Positions 25,895 to 34,694 of a stretch of DNA of 64,000 nt are shown one piece after another (the first letter of the stretch is position 1; every line of letters starts with the position of its first letter). Below the pieces are notes generated by a model, which was given only the letters and a program-made list of their open reading frames with translations, had not been told where the DNA came from and searched no databases. The DNA lies in NCBI GenBank assembly GCA_963665545.2, contig CAXXKZ010000006.1:62001-126000 (forward strand), written 5' to 3'. This DNA is from G963665545 sp963665545. Its GTDB lineage: Bacteria; Pseudomonadota; Gammaproteobacteria; Xanthomonadales; SZUA-36. Position numbers and translations under genes: made by a program.

Positions 25895-26080
25895 TCAATT
25901 AACCCACTGGAACAGCAGTGCGCCAGCCACGATGCTGGCGATGCCGAATATTCTAAGTGTTTTCGGGTCCATGCGAGTCAGGTCTGTGAGGTATTTCCGC
26001 CACAAAGCCGGCGCAATGCCCGGCCCCAGGCCCTCGATGACCAGCACCAGTGCAAACGCAGTCATCAGGTCCTCAAACAT
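25895..26080 (-). CDS. DUF2065 small membrane protein (YjeT-like)
   Basis: A 61-residue protein with two predicted membrane helices: LMTAFALVLVIEGLGPGIAP and IFGIASIVAGALLFQWV, with a short polar loop between (RKYLTDLTRMDPKTL). This matches DUF2065, represented by YjeT between hflC and purA in E. coli. Position and sequence agree. Its role is unknown, though its constant linkage to HflKC suggests a link with membrane protein quality control. Confidence 0.9.
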   Translation of the reverse strand: MFEDLMTAFALVLVIEGLGPGIAPALWRKYLTDLTRMDPKTLRIFGIASIVAGALLFQWVN

Positions 26081-26101
26081 GCTACCGCCGGGCTCTGCGC
26101 G

Positions 26102-26971
26102 CTATGGGTTGCTACCTGAGTCTGAACCAAAGTATTCAAAGAAACTCGATGACGGATCGAGCACCATGACATCATGGCTGCCCCCGAATGCATTCGAGTA
26201 TGCCTGCAGACTGCGGTAAAAGGCGTAAAACTCCTCATCCTGTCCATAGGCCCGGGCGTAGACGTCGGTTGCCACCGCATCGCCTTCACCTCGAAGGGTC
26301 TGGCCGTCGCGTTCGGCCTCGGCCAGCAGGATTCTGACTTCCCGGTCGGCGTTGGCGCGAATACTTTCTGCCTGTTCCCTGCCCTCGAAACGGAGCAAAT
26401 TGGCAACTTTCTGTCGATCAGTGGCCATGCGCCGAAAAACCGATTCGCGCACATCATCGGGCAGTTCAATGCTCTTGATTCGCACATCGACGACCTCGAT
26501 GCCAAACTCTGAAGTCGCCTTGTTCGCAGATTCGGCAATTCGCAACATGATGTTGACACGTTCCTCGGACACCACTTCGACCAGCGTCCGGCTGGCAATC
26601 TGGTTGCGCATGCCGTCGCGAATGATCTGTTCCAGACGGTTTAGCGCCATCAGTTCGTTGCCCTGGGTTGAGACGTAGAATTGTGCAACGTCCACGATTC
26701 GCCACTTGACGAAGGAATCGACTCTGACGAATTTCTGCTCGGATGTCAGCATCCTTTCCGGGTCGGTATCGAGTGTCAGTATGCGCCGGTCAAACTTGCG
26801 GATGTTGTTCACAAACGGCAATTTGACATGTATTCCCGGCCCATAATCGGTTTTGACGATCCGGCCCAATTGATACTTGATCGCGTACTCGGTTTCATTG
26901 ACCGTAAACACGCTGGAGAGACCGACGAAAGCGGCCAGTACGATAAGAAAAATAATGATGGCCCGGCTCAT
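26102..26971 (-). CDS. hflC: Protease modulator HflC
   Basis: A 289-residue membrane-anchored SPFH/prohibitin protein that forms a cage with HflK around the FtsH protease. A single N-terminal membrane helix (AIIIFLIVLAAFVGLSSVF) is followed by the SPFH domain with NETEYAIKYQLGRIVK and ALNRLEQIIRDGMRNQIA, then a helical region rich in arginine and glutamate (AEAERDGQTLRGEGDA). The start ATG overlaps the hflK stop by 4 nt, which fits equimolar production. Confidence 0.95.
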   Translation of the reverse strand: MSRAIIIFLIVLAAFVGLSSVFTVNETEYAIKYQLGRIVKTDYGPGIHVKLPFVNNIRKFDRRILTLDTDPERMLTSEQKFVRVDSFVKWRIVDVAQFYVSTQGNELMALNRLEQIIRDGMRNQIASRTLVEVVSEERVNIMLRIAESANKATSEFGIEVVDVRIKSIELPDDVRESVFRRMATDRQKVANLLRFEGREQAESIRANADREVRILLAEAERDGQTLRGEGDAVATDVYARAYGQDEEFYAFYRSLQAYSNAFGGSHDVMVLDPSSSFFEYFGSDSGSNP

Positions 26972-28104
26972 TGCCTGCCCTCCCTGCGGGAATTCCGACT
27001 CGACGATCCACTGTCTATACCAATTCTCTCGGGCGTTACGACGGGGGGCATACGCATATTGCGCGAACCCGTGGCGCCGCCCCCGCCCAACTGGTCAAGC
27101 GGCAGATACAGCACATTGCCGCTGCTGTCTGCATCGAGAAGAATCTTGGTGGAGCGGCCGAAGACGCCCTCCATGGTTTGCAGGTAGAGGCGTTTGCGGG
27201 TAATTTTCGGCGCCAGCTGATATTCCGTCAGCAGCAATTGGAAGCGCTGCGCTTCACCATTGGCCAGTGCGATGGTCGAGACCTTGTAACCTTCGGCCTC
27301 CTGCAGAATCCTGGCAGCATGTCCGCGTGCTTCGGGAACCACGCTGTTGGCATGTACGCGGGCCTCTTCAATAAAGCGCTGGCGGTCTTCCCGCGCCTTG
27401 TTGACGTCTTCGAAGGCAGCCAGCACCGGAGCCGGGGCAGTGGAGCGTTCGAGATTGAACTGGGTGATCTGAATACCACTCTGGTAGCGGTCGAGGGTTT
27501 CCTGCAACACCCTCTCAGTCTCCACGCCGACACTTTCGCGGCCGACACCGCTGAGAATAAAATCAAGGATGTTGGTACCGACCGATTCGCGCAGCGCGCT
27601 TTCGGCCGCCTGCCTCAGCGTCAATTCCGGGTCGCGAAGTTTGAACAGGAATGCCATCGCGTCATTGACGCGGTATTGCACCGAATAAGCCAATTCAACG
27701 AGGTTTTCATCTGCCGAAAGCATGTGCCCCTGGTCATTCACCGAGCGGACGTTGGAGATATTCACCGTCAGTGTCTGCTCTATGGGCCGAGGCAGGGTCA
27801 TGTTGAAGCCCGGCGACAGGGTGCGATGGTATTTGCCAAAGCGCAACACCACGCCACGCTCTGCTTGATCGATGATGTGCACCGCGTCCCAGCCGGCCCA
27901 CAGCACGACGGCCACGAGCAACAGCGGCACCACTGCGCCCATGCCACCATTCCCGGAGGCCTTGTCGCTGCCACCGGATCCGCCCCCAAATATCGTCTTC
28001 AGGCGAGCGTTTACTTTCTGGAAAACTTCTTCGAGGTCTGGCGGCTGCTGGTCGCCCGAACCCCACGGGTCCTTGTTGCCTTTACCGGGTTCATTCCACG
28101 GCAT
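26968..28104 (-). CDS. hflK: Protease modulator HflK
   Basis: A 378-residue partner of HflC in the FtsH-regulating complex. The N-terminus is cytoplasmic and Gly/Pro-rich with WNEPGKGNKDPWGSGDQQPP, typical of HflK, then one membrane helix (VVPLLLVAVVLWAGW) near residues 57-72 and the SPFH domain (AERGVVLRFGKYHRTLSPG). The C-terminal helices carry AAESALRESVG and EAEGYKV. AGGAG lies just before the ATG. It is followed by hflC with a 4-nt overlap. Confidence 0.95.
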   Translation of the reverse strand: MPWNEPGKGNKDPWGSGDQQPPDLEEVFQKVNARLKTIFGGGSGGSDKASGNGGMGAVVPLLLVAVVLWAGWDAVHIIDQAERGVVLRFGKYHRTLSPGFNMTLPRPIEQTLTVNISNVRSVNDQGHMLSADENLVELAYSVQYRVNDAMAFLFKLRDPELTLRQAAESALRESVGTNILDFILSGVGRESVGVETERVLQETLDRYQSGIQITQFNLERSTAPAPVLAAFEDVNKAREDRQRFIEEARVHANSVVPEARGHAARILQEAEGYKVSTIALANGEAQRFQLLLTEYQLAPKITRKRLYLQTMEGVFGRSTKILLDADSSGNVLYLPLDQLGGGGATGSRNMRMPPVVTPERIGIDSGSSSRNSRREGRQ

Positions 28105-28181
28105 TACTGTCTCCTGTCCTGATGTGGCACGTGTATTCGATAGCTTGGGTTGTGCGTAGCGTGTTTCAAGTGCAAATGGGT

Positions 28182-29486
28182 CTAAATACCGGTCGCTTCG
28201 GCCAGCAATTGCTGGCGCGCCACAAGGCCTTCCCGACCCGGCAGTCTGGCCAATTGCTCCGCGGTTTCAAGCGGCAAGTCGACGCGCAATATCCACGAGC
28301 CATTGTCAGCGATCTTCTCCTCGCTCACCGCGCCCAGCTCAAACAATTGCGCGCGCAGCCGTGCGGCCCGCCCGTCGAGCTCAATCCAGCGCCTCACCCG
28401 GTCACGGGCCAAGCGCTCGGAAATGGCATCTTCGAGCTCAGCGATGCCCAGTTTCTTCACGGCCGACAGCGTGACCGCCACCGGTTGACCTGCCCCGTTG
28501 TGATCGACCCGCTGTGGCTGCCCGGTACAGTCAATCTTGTTGTGCACGCGAATCACCGGGATGTGATCGGCGCCGATGGTATCGAGCACCGATTCGACGT
28601 CCAGCTGCCGCTCGGCATGATACGGATCGGATGCATCAATCACGTGCAGCAGCAATTCCGCCTCGCGAACCTCCTGCAGCGTAGCGCGAAAAGCGGCGAT
28701 CAATTCATGCGGCAAGTCGCTGACAAAACCCACCGTGTCGGCCAACAGAATGGCGCCCCCCTTGAGCTGATCCAGACGCCGCACCGTCGGATCCAGGGTT
28801 TCGAAGAGGCGGTCCCGGGCGGTCACGTTTGCGCCGGTCAGGACATTGAACAGCGTTGACTTGCCGGCATTGGTATAGCCCACCAGCGCCACCAGCGGCT
28901 CCTTTGCGCGCATGCGCTGGCGGCGACTCTGACTGCGCTGTCGGTCCACTTTTTCAAGGCCGGCCTTGAGGCGCCTGATCCGTTGCCCGATCAGACGCCT
29001 GTCGGTCTCAAGCTGGGTTTCACCAGGGCCGCGCAGGCCGATGCCGCCTTTCTGGCGTTCCAGGTGGGTCCAGCCACGGACCAGGCGAGTGGAGAGGTGG
29101 CGCAATTGCGCGAGCTCCACCTGCAACTTACCTTCATAGGACTTGGCGCGCTGGGCGAATATGTCGAGGATCAGCGCCGCGCGATCAAGCACACGGCACT
29201 CACAAGCCTTTTCGAGATTTCTTTCCTGCACGGCGCTCAGTGAGCGGCTCACCAGCACCAGGTCGGCATCGGTCTCGCGGACCAATGCGACCATCTCTTC
29301 AACTTTGCCCTTGCCGACATAGGTGCGAGCATCGGGCCGGTCTCGAGGTGCAAATAGCGTCGCAACAATTTCAGCGCCAGCGGAAACGGCGAGTTCACGG
29401 AACTCGTCCAGCATTTCCGGGCCTGTTGTGGCACCAACCGGGTGCAGAATCAGCGCGCGCGAACCGCGCTCGGCACGCTCAAACAA
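28182..29486 (-). CDS. hflX: GTPase HflX
   Basis: A 434-residue ribosome-associated GTPase that splits stalled 70S ribosomes under stress. The N-terminal HflX domain (LDEFRELAVSAGAEIVAT, TYVGKGKVEEMVALV) covers about residues 1-190 with GGIGLRGPGETQLETDRR at its end. The G domain follows with GYTNAGKSTLFN (Walker A), DTVGFVSDLPHELI (switch II) and NKID. It lies between hfq and hflK as in E. coli, 11 nt after hfq. Confidence 0.96.
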   Translation of the reverse strand: MFERAERGSRALILHPVGATTGPEMLDEFRELAVSAGAEIVATLFAPRDRPDARTYVGKGKVEEMVALVRETDADLVLVSRSLSAVQERNLEKACECRVLDRAALILDIFAQRAKSYEGKLQVELAQLRHLSTRLVRGWTHLERQKGGIGLRGPGETQLETDRRLIGQRIRRLKAGLEKVDRQRSQSRRQRMRAKEPLVALVGYTNAGKSTLFNVLTGANVTARDRLFETLDPTVRRLDQLKGGAILLADTVGFVSDLPHELIAAFRATLQEVREAELLLHVIDASDPYHAERQLDVESVLDTIGADHIPVIRVHNKIDCTGQPQRVDHNGAGQPVAVTLSAVKKLGIAELEDAISERLARDRVRRWIELDGRAARLRAQLFELGAVSEEKIADNGSWILRVDLPLETAEQLARLPGREGLVARQQLLAEATGI

Positions 29487-29497
29487 TCTGATCGGCC

Positions 29498-29737
29498 CTA
29501 TTGATCCGGCTCACCTTCCTCATCAAACACGCGCACGTTGCGGGCCGGCACAACTGTGGATATTGCATGCTTGTAGATCATTTGGCTGACCGAGTTCTTG
29601 AGCAGGACGACAAACTGGTCGAAAGACTCGACCTGGCCCTGCAATTTAATGCCATTTACCAAGTAGATGGAAACCGGTACCCGCTCCCTGCGCAAAGCGT
29701 TCAGGAAGGGCTCTTGTAACGATTGACCTTTGGACAT
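29498..29737 (-). CDS. hfq: RNA-binding protein Hfq
   Basis: A 79-residue hexameric RNA chaperone for small RNAs. The Sm1 motif (VSIYLVNGIKLQGQVESFDQ) and Sm2 motif (YKHAISTVVPAR) are almost identical to E. coli Hfq, including the QSLQEPFLNALRRERVPV start. The long disordered C-terminal tail of the enterobacterial protein is reduced to about 10 acidic residues (FDEEGEPDQ). It sits between miaA and hflX, the standard order. The ATG is preceded by AGGAGAG. Confidence 0.98.
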   Translation of the reverse strand: MSKGQSLQEPFLNALRRERVPVSIYLVNGIKLQGQVESFDQFVVLLKNSVSQMIYKHAISTVVPARNVRVFDEEGEPDQ

Positions 29738-29813
29738 GGCCGCTCTCCTTTTGTTATTAATAACCCCAGCCTTTCAAAGCGCTTTGTGGGACAAGCATTA
29801 TCTGAGTGCAGGG

Positions 29814-30920
29814 TCACCCTTTTTCAAGGAAAATCGCTACCCTACGGCGAATTAATGCTTCTGCCCCATCGGCGCCTAAATCATACCACAGGGCGTCCTT
29901 TACCTGCCGCAGCCATGTCAACTGGCGCTTGGCGAGTTGGCGGGTCGCAGCATTGGTCTTTTCGGTCATCTCCGCCATGCCCGCAGCGGTGTCCACACCG
30001 GCCTCCAGCATTGCCCATGCCTGCCGATAACCGACGCAGCGCATCGAGGGCATATTCGCCTTCAGGGGGTATCTGTCACGCAGCCCCTGAATTTCTTCGA
30101 TAAAACCGGCTTTGTGCATCAACTCGAACCGCAGCGCGATGCGCTCATGTAGCATGGCTCTGGAGTCGGGACACACCACAAGTTTCAGGCTGCGCCAGGG
30201 GAAATCCGGTTCTGCCGCTGCCGACTGCAATGCACTGAGCGTCTTGCCCGACAGTTCATACACTTCCAGGGCGCGCTGGATTCGCTGCGAATCATTGGGG
30301 TGGATACGCGCCGCAGACGACGCATCGATCGCTTTGAGGCGCTGGTGCAACGCCGGCCACCCTTGTTGCGTCGCGTCATCCTCCAGCCGCCGGCGGAATT
30401 CAGGGTCAGCCGAGGGCAATTCGGCCAGTCCTTGCGTCAATGCGCGGAAATAGAGCATCGTGCCACCAACCAGCAACGGAACGCGGCCGCGGGCCGTGTA
30501 AACCGCCATCAGTTCGAGGGCATCGCGACGAAATTCGGCGGCCGAATAGCTTTGGGTCGGATCCCGAATATCGATCAACGCGTGGGGCGCGGCGGCCAGC
30601 GTCGCTGCATCCGGTTTTGCGGTTCCGATGTCCATGCCCCGGTAGACCAGCGCCGAGTCGACGCTGATGAGTTCGATGGGGAATTCCTCGCGCAGACGCA
30701 CAGCCAAACCGGTTTTTCCTGAAGCCGTCGGCCCCATGAGCAGTATGCAGGGCGGTAGAAAGGAGTCTCGCTTCCCTGCTCCCGCCTTCTGCGGAAGGCG
30801 GCTGCGCTCGACGGCAGGAATTAGGCGCCTGGCCCCTCTGGTATCGCTCGCTTTGCTCGACTTACCCAACCGGGGCCGGCGGGTCGCCTGCGGCTCCATG
30901 GGGTCAGAGCCCTTTTTCAC
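29814..30920 (-). CDS. miaA: tRNA dimethylallyltransferase with a repeat-derived N-terminal extension
   Basis: A 368-residue enzyme that adds the dimethylallyl group to A37 of tRNAs reading UNN codons. The P-loop is LLMGPTASGKTGLAVRL, followed by ISVDSALVYRGMDIGTAKPD, both family hallmarks, and VGGTMLYFRALTQGLAELP. Normal MiaA proteins reach the P-loop after about 10-15 residues; here about 60 precede it. No ATG, GTG or TTG lies between the 72-bp repeat and the P-loop in this frame, so the repeat must be translated. The start is GTG at 30920 overlapping the mutL stop (GTGA), or the ATG at 30899. Confidence 0.93.
   Translation of the reverse strand: MKKGSDPMEPQATRRPRLGKSSKASDTRGARRLIPAVERSRLPQKAGAGKRDSFLPPCILLMGPTASGKTGLAVRLREEFPIELISVDSALVYRGMDIGTAKPDAATLAAAPHALIDIRDPTQSYSAAEFRRDALELMAVYTARGRVPLLVGGTMLYFRALTQGLAELPSADPEFRRRLEDDATQQGWPALHQRLKAIDASSAARIHPNDSQRIQRALEVYELSGKTLSALQSAAAEPDFPWRSLKLVVCPDSRAMLHERIALRFELMHKAGFIEEIQGLRDRYPLKANMPSMRCVGYRQAWAMLEAGVDTAAGMAEMTEKTNAATRQLAKRQLTWLRQVKDALWYDLGADGAEALIRRRVAIFLEKG
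30760..30831 (-). repeat. 72-bp dispersed palindromic repeat, copy inside miaA
   Basis: Matches 15168-15239 at 68 of 72 positions and keeps the reading frame of miaA open, contributing residues such as RRLIPAVERSRLPQKAGAGK. The hairpin stem GAAGGCGG/CCGCCTTC is nearly intact here (CCGCCTTC TGCG GAAGGCGG). Confidence 0.85.
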
Positions 30921-32692
30921 CGTCCGCGCAGAAACAGTCGGTCGAGGGTCTGCATATCCAGTTGGATCCAGGTCGGGCGGCCATGATTACACTGGCCCGA
31001 GCGCTCGGTGGCCTCCATGTCCCGCAACAACGCATTCATTTCGTCCCCGTTGAGGCGGCGGTTGGCACGGACTGAGCCGTGACACGCCATGGTCGAGAAA
31101 ATGTCGTTCGATGCCTCTTCAACTCGGCTGCTCTGGCCATCATTTTGCAAGTTCGATATGACGTCCTTGAGCAAAGCCGACGGATCACCATGGGCCAGCA
31201 AAGCAGGCAGTTCACGTAGCACCAGCGACTCTGGCCCGGAACGATCCACAACCAGGCCCAGCACCAGTAGTTCCTCGCTTGCTGCCTCGGCAAAGTCGGC
31301 CTCCGACTCACTGACAACGACCACCAGGGGCACCAGCAGCCGCTGGGTTTTGATGCCATCACCTGCTTGCAGGCTTTTGAGCCGTTCATAGGTGATCCGT
31401 TCATGGGCAGCGTGCATGTCGGTGAGTACCAGCCCGTGGGCGTTCTGGGAGAGGATGTAGACGCCGTGCAACTGCGCCAATGCGAAACCGAGCAATGGAA
31501 TGTCCGCCTCTTCGCCTGCCATCGCCTCGTGGCCCGACTGCCGTGCATCGCTGCCCAGCACGGCCGCGTAGGCGCGGATTTGCTCGCGCACCGGCAGCGT
31601 GATGCCCAGTTGAATCCCGGCGCCCACAGCCATGCCCATGCCCAATTCCGACCCCGGACGCAGCGCACCGGCGCCGGCGCCGGCATCCGACAGTGCTCGG
31701 CTCAGTGATGAAAACAGGAAATCGTGCACCATCCGCGATTCGCGAAAGCGAACCTCCAGCTTCTGCGGGTGCACATTCACATCAACCGCCGCCGCAGGCA
31801 GGCCGAGGAACAACACGAAAGCCGGGTGGCGTCCATGAAACAGCACATCGGCGAAGGCCTTGCGAACGGCATGCGCGACGACCCGGTCACGCACCGGCCG
31901 GCCATTAACGTAAAAGTACTGCATGTCCGCGCGGGCACGATTGTAACGTGCTTCAGCCACCCAGCCATGCAATGTCAGGTCACCACGTTGCTCATCCACC
32001 CACACGCTGTGTTGCAGAAACTCATGGCCACAGAGCTTGCCAATGCGGCGCTCGCGCTGAGCCCGGTCGGTGGCCGGCGGAAACTGGTAGCGCGTTCTGC
32101 CGTCACTCTCCAGTTCCAGGGCAAGGTCGAAGCGGCCCAGGGCAAGCTGTTTGAAAAACCGTTCGGCATGCTGGAGCTCAGTGCGGTCCGCCCGCAGAAA
32201 TTTGCGCCTGGCAGGTACGTTGTAAAAAAGATCCAGCACTTCCGCCCGCGTACCCTGCTCAATCGCAGCCGGTTCGGGCGCTGACACTTCGCCGCGGCGC
32301 ACTTTGACCTGCCATCCATGTGGGCTTTCCGGGTGTTGGACCCGTGAGACCAGGGCCAGTCGAGATACCGAAGCGATGCTGGGCAATGCTTCACCACGAA
32401 ATCCCATTGAAGAGACGTTTTCCAGGTCCGCCAGGGAGGAAATTTTGCTGGTGGCGTGGCGTTGCAGGGCCGCCGCGAGTTGGCCTGGCTCAATGCCACT
32501 GCCGTCGTCTTCGACCCGGATGGCCCGCTTGCCGCCCTGTTCCAGCTTAATCCGAATCACGGTGGCCCCGGCGTCAAGGCTGTTTTCCACCAATTCCTTA
32601 ACCACCGAAGAGGGGCGATCCACCACCTCGCCGGCGGCGATCTGGTTTACCAGGTGATCAGGCAGGATCGTGATACGGGGCGCAGCGGACAT
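30917..32692 (-). CDS. mutL: DNA mismatch repair protein MutL
   Basis: A 591-residue mismatch-repair protein that links MutS recognition to strand removal. The GHKL ATPase is clear: KELVENSLDAGAT, VEDDGSGIEP and MGFRGEALPSIASVS, then the transducer domain to about residue 330. The C-terminal domain carries DMHAAHERITYE, which fits the DQHA-x2-E-x4-E metal-binding signature of MutL proteins with nicking activity, as in organisms lacking MutH. It lies between amiC and miaA and overlaps the miaA start by 4 nt. Confidence 0.96.
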   Translation of the reverse strand: MSAAPRITILPDHLVNQIAAGEVVDRPSSVVKELVENSLDAGATVIRIKLEQGGKRAIRVEDDGSGIEPGQLAAALQRHATSKISSLADLENVSSMGFRGEALPSIASVSRLALVSRVQHPESPHGWQVKVRRGEVSAPEPAAIEQGTRAEVLDLFYNVPARRKFLRADRTELQHAERFFKQLALGRFDLALELESDGRTRYQFPPATDRAQRERRIGKLCGHEFLQHSVWVDEQRGDLTLHGWVAEARYNRARADMQYFYVNGRPVRDRVVAHAVRKAFADVLFHGRHPAFVLFLGLPAAAVDVNVHPQKLEVRFRESRMVHDFLFSSLSRALSDAGAGAGALRPGSELGMGMAVGAGIQLGITLPVREQIRAYAAVLGSDARQSGHEAMAGEEADIPLLGFALAQLHGVYILSQNAHGLVLTDMHAAHERITYERLKSLQAGDGIKTQRLLVPLVVVVSESEADFAEAASEELLVLGLVVDRSGPESLVLRELPALLAHGDPSALLKDVISNLQNDGQSSRVEEASNDIFSTMACHGSVRANRRLNGDEMNALLRDMEATERSGQCNHGRPTWIQLDMQTLDRLFLRGR

Positions 32693-32713
32693 GCGGCTAT
32701 TATCCCCGAAAAT

Positions 32714-34018
32714 TCAGGTTGTTGGGATAAGCAATTCTTTGCCGATGTGGATCATGTCAGTCTTGAGATTATTGGCGCGTCTTAGGCTATAGAGTGTAAC
32801 CCGGTAGCGCGACGCAATACCGCCCAGGGTGTCGCCCCTGGCGACCAGGTGGCGGATCGGCGCGCGATTCGCGGCAATCCATGTGCCGGGCGGCGGTGAC
32901 AGGTAAAAATAGTCACGAATACCTTGGGTAATCGCGGTGGCCAACTTCTTCTGATACTTCGGGTCCTTCAGCCGTTTTTCCTCGGAAGGATTGCTGATAA
33001 AGCCCGTTTCAACCAGCACGGAGGGCACATCCGGCGCCTTGAGAACCAGAAAATTGGCGCTTTCTACGTGCGTTTTATGTGTTTTGCCGAATTGCTCCAA
33101 TCCCGCGAAGATGTTGCCGGCCACTTCGCTGCTGGCTTCCATGGTCGCGCTCTGCGACAGGTCCAGCAACACCGAAGCCAGCATGTCATCGGTTTCACTG
33201 AGTTTGACGCCACCGATCTGATCGGAGCTGTTTTCGCTGGCGGCCATTCTGCGAGCAAACTCACTACTGGCGCCGCGCCGTGACAGCACGAAGACCGAAC
33301 TGCCGCCCACCTTTGGACTCTTGAATGCATCTGCGTGGATGGAAATAAACAGGTCCGCGCGGTGCTTGCGGGCCCGTTCGGCTCGATCCCGCAGCGCGAT
33401 GTAATAGTCGCCATCGCGGATCAACACCGCCCGCATGCCGGCCTCGGCGTTAATCTGGTCCCGAAGTTTACGGGATATGGCCAGAACGACGTCTTTTTCA
33501 CGGGTTCGCTTGCGGCCAATCGCACCCGGGTCCTCACCGCCGTGTCCGGCATCGATGGCAATGACCACCTCGCGCTCGGAATCCTCCAGGTCGGCGACGG
33601 TCTTGGCGGTGGAACTGCCACTGTCTTCACGAAACAGGTCGACCACCAACCTGTGGCCGTATTGTCCAGTCGGGTCAAGCAAGAAACTCTTGATCTTGCG
33701 GTCTGAGGACAAATCCAGCACCACGCGCAAAATGCCGGGCTCGGGTTTGCCATGGCGCACGCCCGAGATGACACCGGCGTGTTCGGGTTTGTAGAACAAA
33801 TCATCGGCCAGCAATGAGTTGTGCAGGTCGATCACGACCCGATCGGGGTTTTTCAGGGTAAATAGTTGATATTCGGCGTCGGCGCTGAGGTCAAGAACCG
33901 CGCGGGTTTTTTCGGGGTCCGTCCAGACACGGAAGCCACTGACTTCGGCAGACCATGCCGGCAGTGACAACAGCATCGCGACAGCAGCAATGACTGGGCT
34001 GTATGTCATTGTACTCAT
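32714..34018 (-). CDS. amiC: N-acetylmuramoyl-L-alanine amidase with AMIN and LysM domains
   Basis: A 434-residue periplasmic amidase that cleaves septal peptidoglycan during cell separation. After a signal peptide (VIAAVAMLLSLPAWSA) comes an AMIN localisation domain (VSGFRVWTDPEKTRAVLDLS), then Amidase_3 with the zinc ligands in VIAIDAGHGGEDPGAIG and ISIHADAF, and a final LysM module (LVARGDTLGGIASRYRVTL). The domain set resembles AmiB/AmiC, and AmiB is the gene at this place in E. coli. The start may be ATG 34018 or ATG 34009; GGGAGG lies just before. Upstream in-frame codons would bury the signal peptide. Confidence 0.92.
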   Translation of the reverse strand: MSTMTYSPVIAAVAMLLSLPAWSAEVSGFRVWTDPEKTRAVLDLSADAEYQLFTLKNPDRVVIDLHNSLLADDLFYKPEHAGVISGVRHGKPEPGILRVVLDLSSDRKIKSFLLDPTGQYGHRLVVDLFREDSGSSTAKTVADLEDSEREVVIAIDAGHGGEDPGAIGRKRTREKDVVLAISRKLRDQINAEAGMRAVLIRDGDYYIALRDRAERARKHRADLFISIHADAFKSPKVGGSSVFVLSRRGASSEFARRMAASENSSDQIGGVKLSETDDMLASVLLDLSQSATMEASSEVAGNIFAGLEQFGKTHKTHVESANFLVLKAPDVPSVLVETGFISNPSEEKRLKDPKYQKKLATAITQGIRDYFYLSPPPGTWIAANRAPIRHLVARGDTLGGIASRYRVTLYSLRRANNLKTDMIHIGKELLIPTT

Positions 34019-34145
34019 CAACCTCCCATGTCGACGCGCCAATGATGAATTGAAAATCGCGAAATTGCAAGTTTTTCTCATATAAAACGGCAAGATAGCC
34101 ATCCATTCTCAGAACACACATGGCGTATGCCCTGCAGGGCCTTGT

Positions 34146-34688
34146 TTAGTGCTTCGGACCCACTGCTTCCTGGGCCAGTGCCAGGCCCGGCCGAACAGCC
34201 GGATGCTGCAACACCTGGCGGGCCAAATCCAACCCGCAATCGGACTGTACAATACAGTCGATCACGTGGGCTTCACCTTGTTGTGAGAACACCAAAGTGA
34301 GGTCGGCAGGTGGCAGCCTGGTTCCGCCATTGTGTGGCCACTCAATCAGAATCAGGCACTTCCCAATTCCGATATCCCGCAAGGCCAGGTATTCAAGCTC
34401 ACCCGGGTCCTCAATGCGGAAGAGATCCAGGTGAATCACCGGCCACTCTCCGGCCTGATAACTTTCCAGCAGGCCGTAGGTCGGGCTTTTCACGCGGCCG
34501 CCGTAGCCCAGCGACTGAATCAAGGCGCGGGCAAAGAACGTCTTACCGCTGCCGAGCTCTCCGTGCAGATAAATGACCCGCGGATCCTTCACCGCATCCC
34601 ACCGGGCGAGGCAGGCGGCGAAAGCTGCGCCCAGGGCCCGAGTGTCAGATTCGCTGTGCGCTAGGTAATGCCAATTACCGGACTGCAT
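34146..34688 (-). CDS. tsaE: tRNA threonylcarbamoyladenosine biosynthesis ATPase TsaE
   Basis: A 180-residue ATPase needed, with TsaB and TsaD, for the t6A modification at tRNA position 37. The P-loop is LHGELGSGKTFFARALIQSL near residue 44, followed by the conserved SPTYGLLESYQ and HLDLFRI, and LILIEWP marks the Walker B region. Located between nnr and amiC as in E. coli (yjeE). Start ATG at 34688, 6 nt after the nnr stop. Confidence 0.95.
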   Translation of the reverse strand: MQSGNWHYLAHSESDTRALGAAFAACLARWDAVKDPRVIYLHGELGSGKTFFARALIQSLGYGGRVKSPTYGLLESYQAGEWPVIHLDLFRIEDPGELEYLALRDIGIGKCLILIEWPHNGGTRLPPADLTLVFSQQGEAHVIDCIVQSDCGLDLARQVLQHPAVRPGLALAQEAVGPKH

Positions 34689-34694
34689 GGGGTT

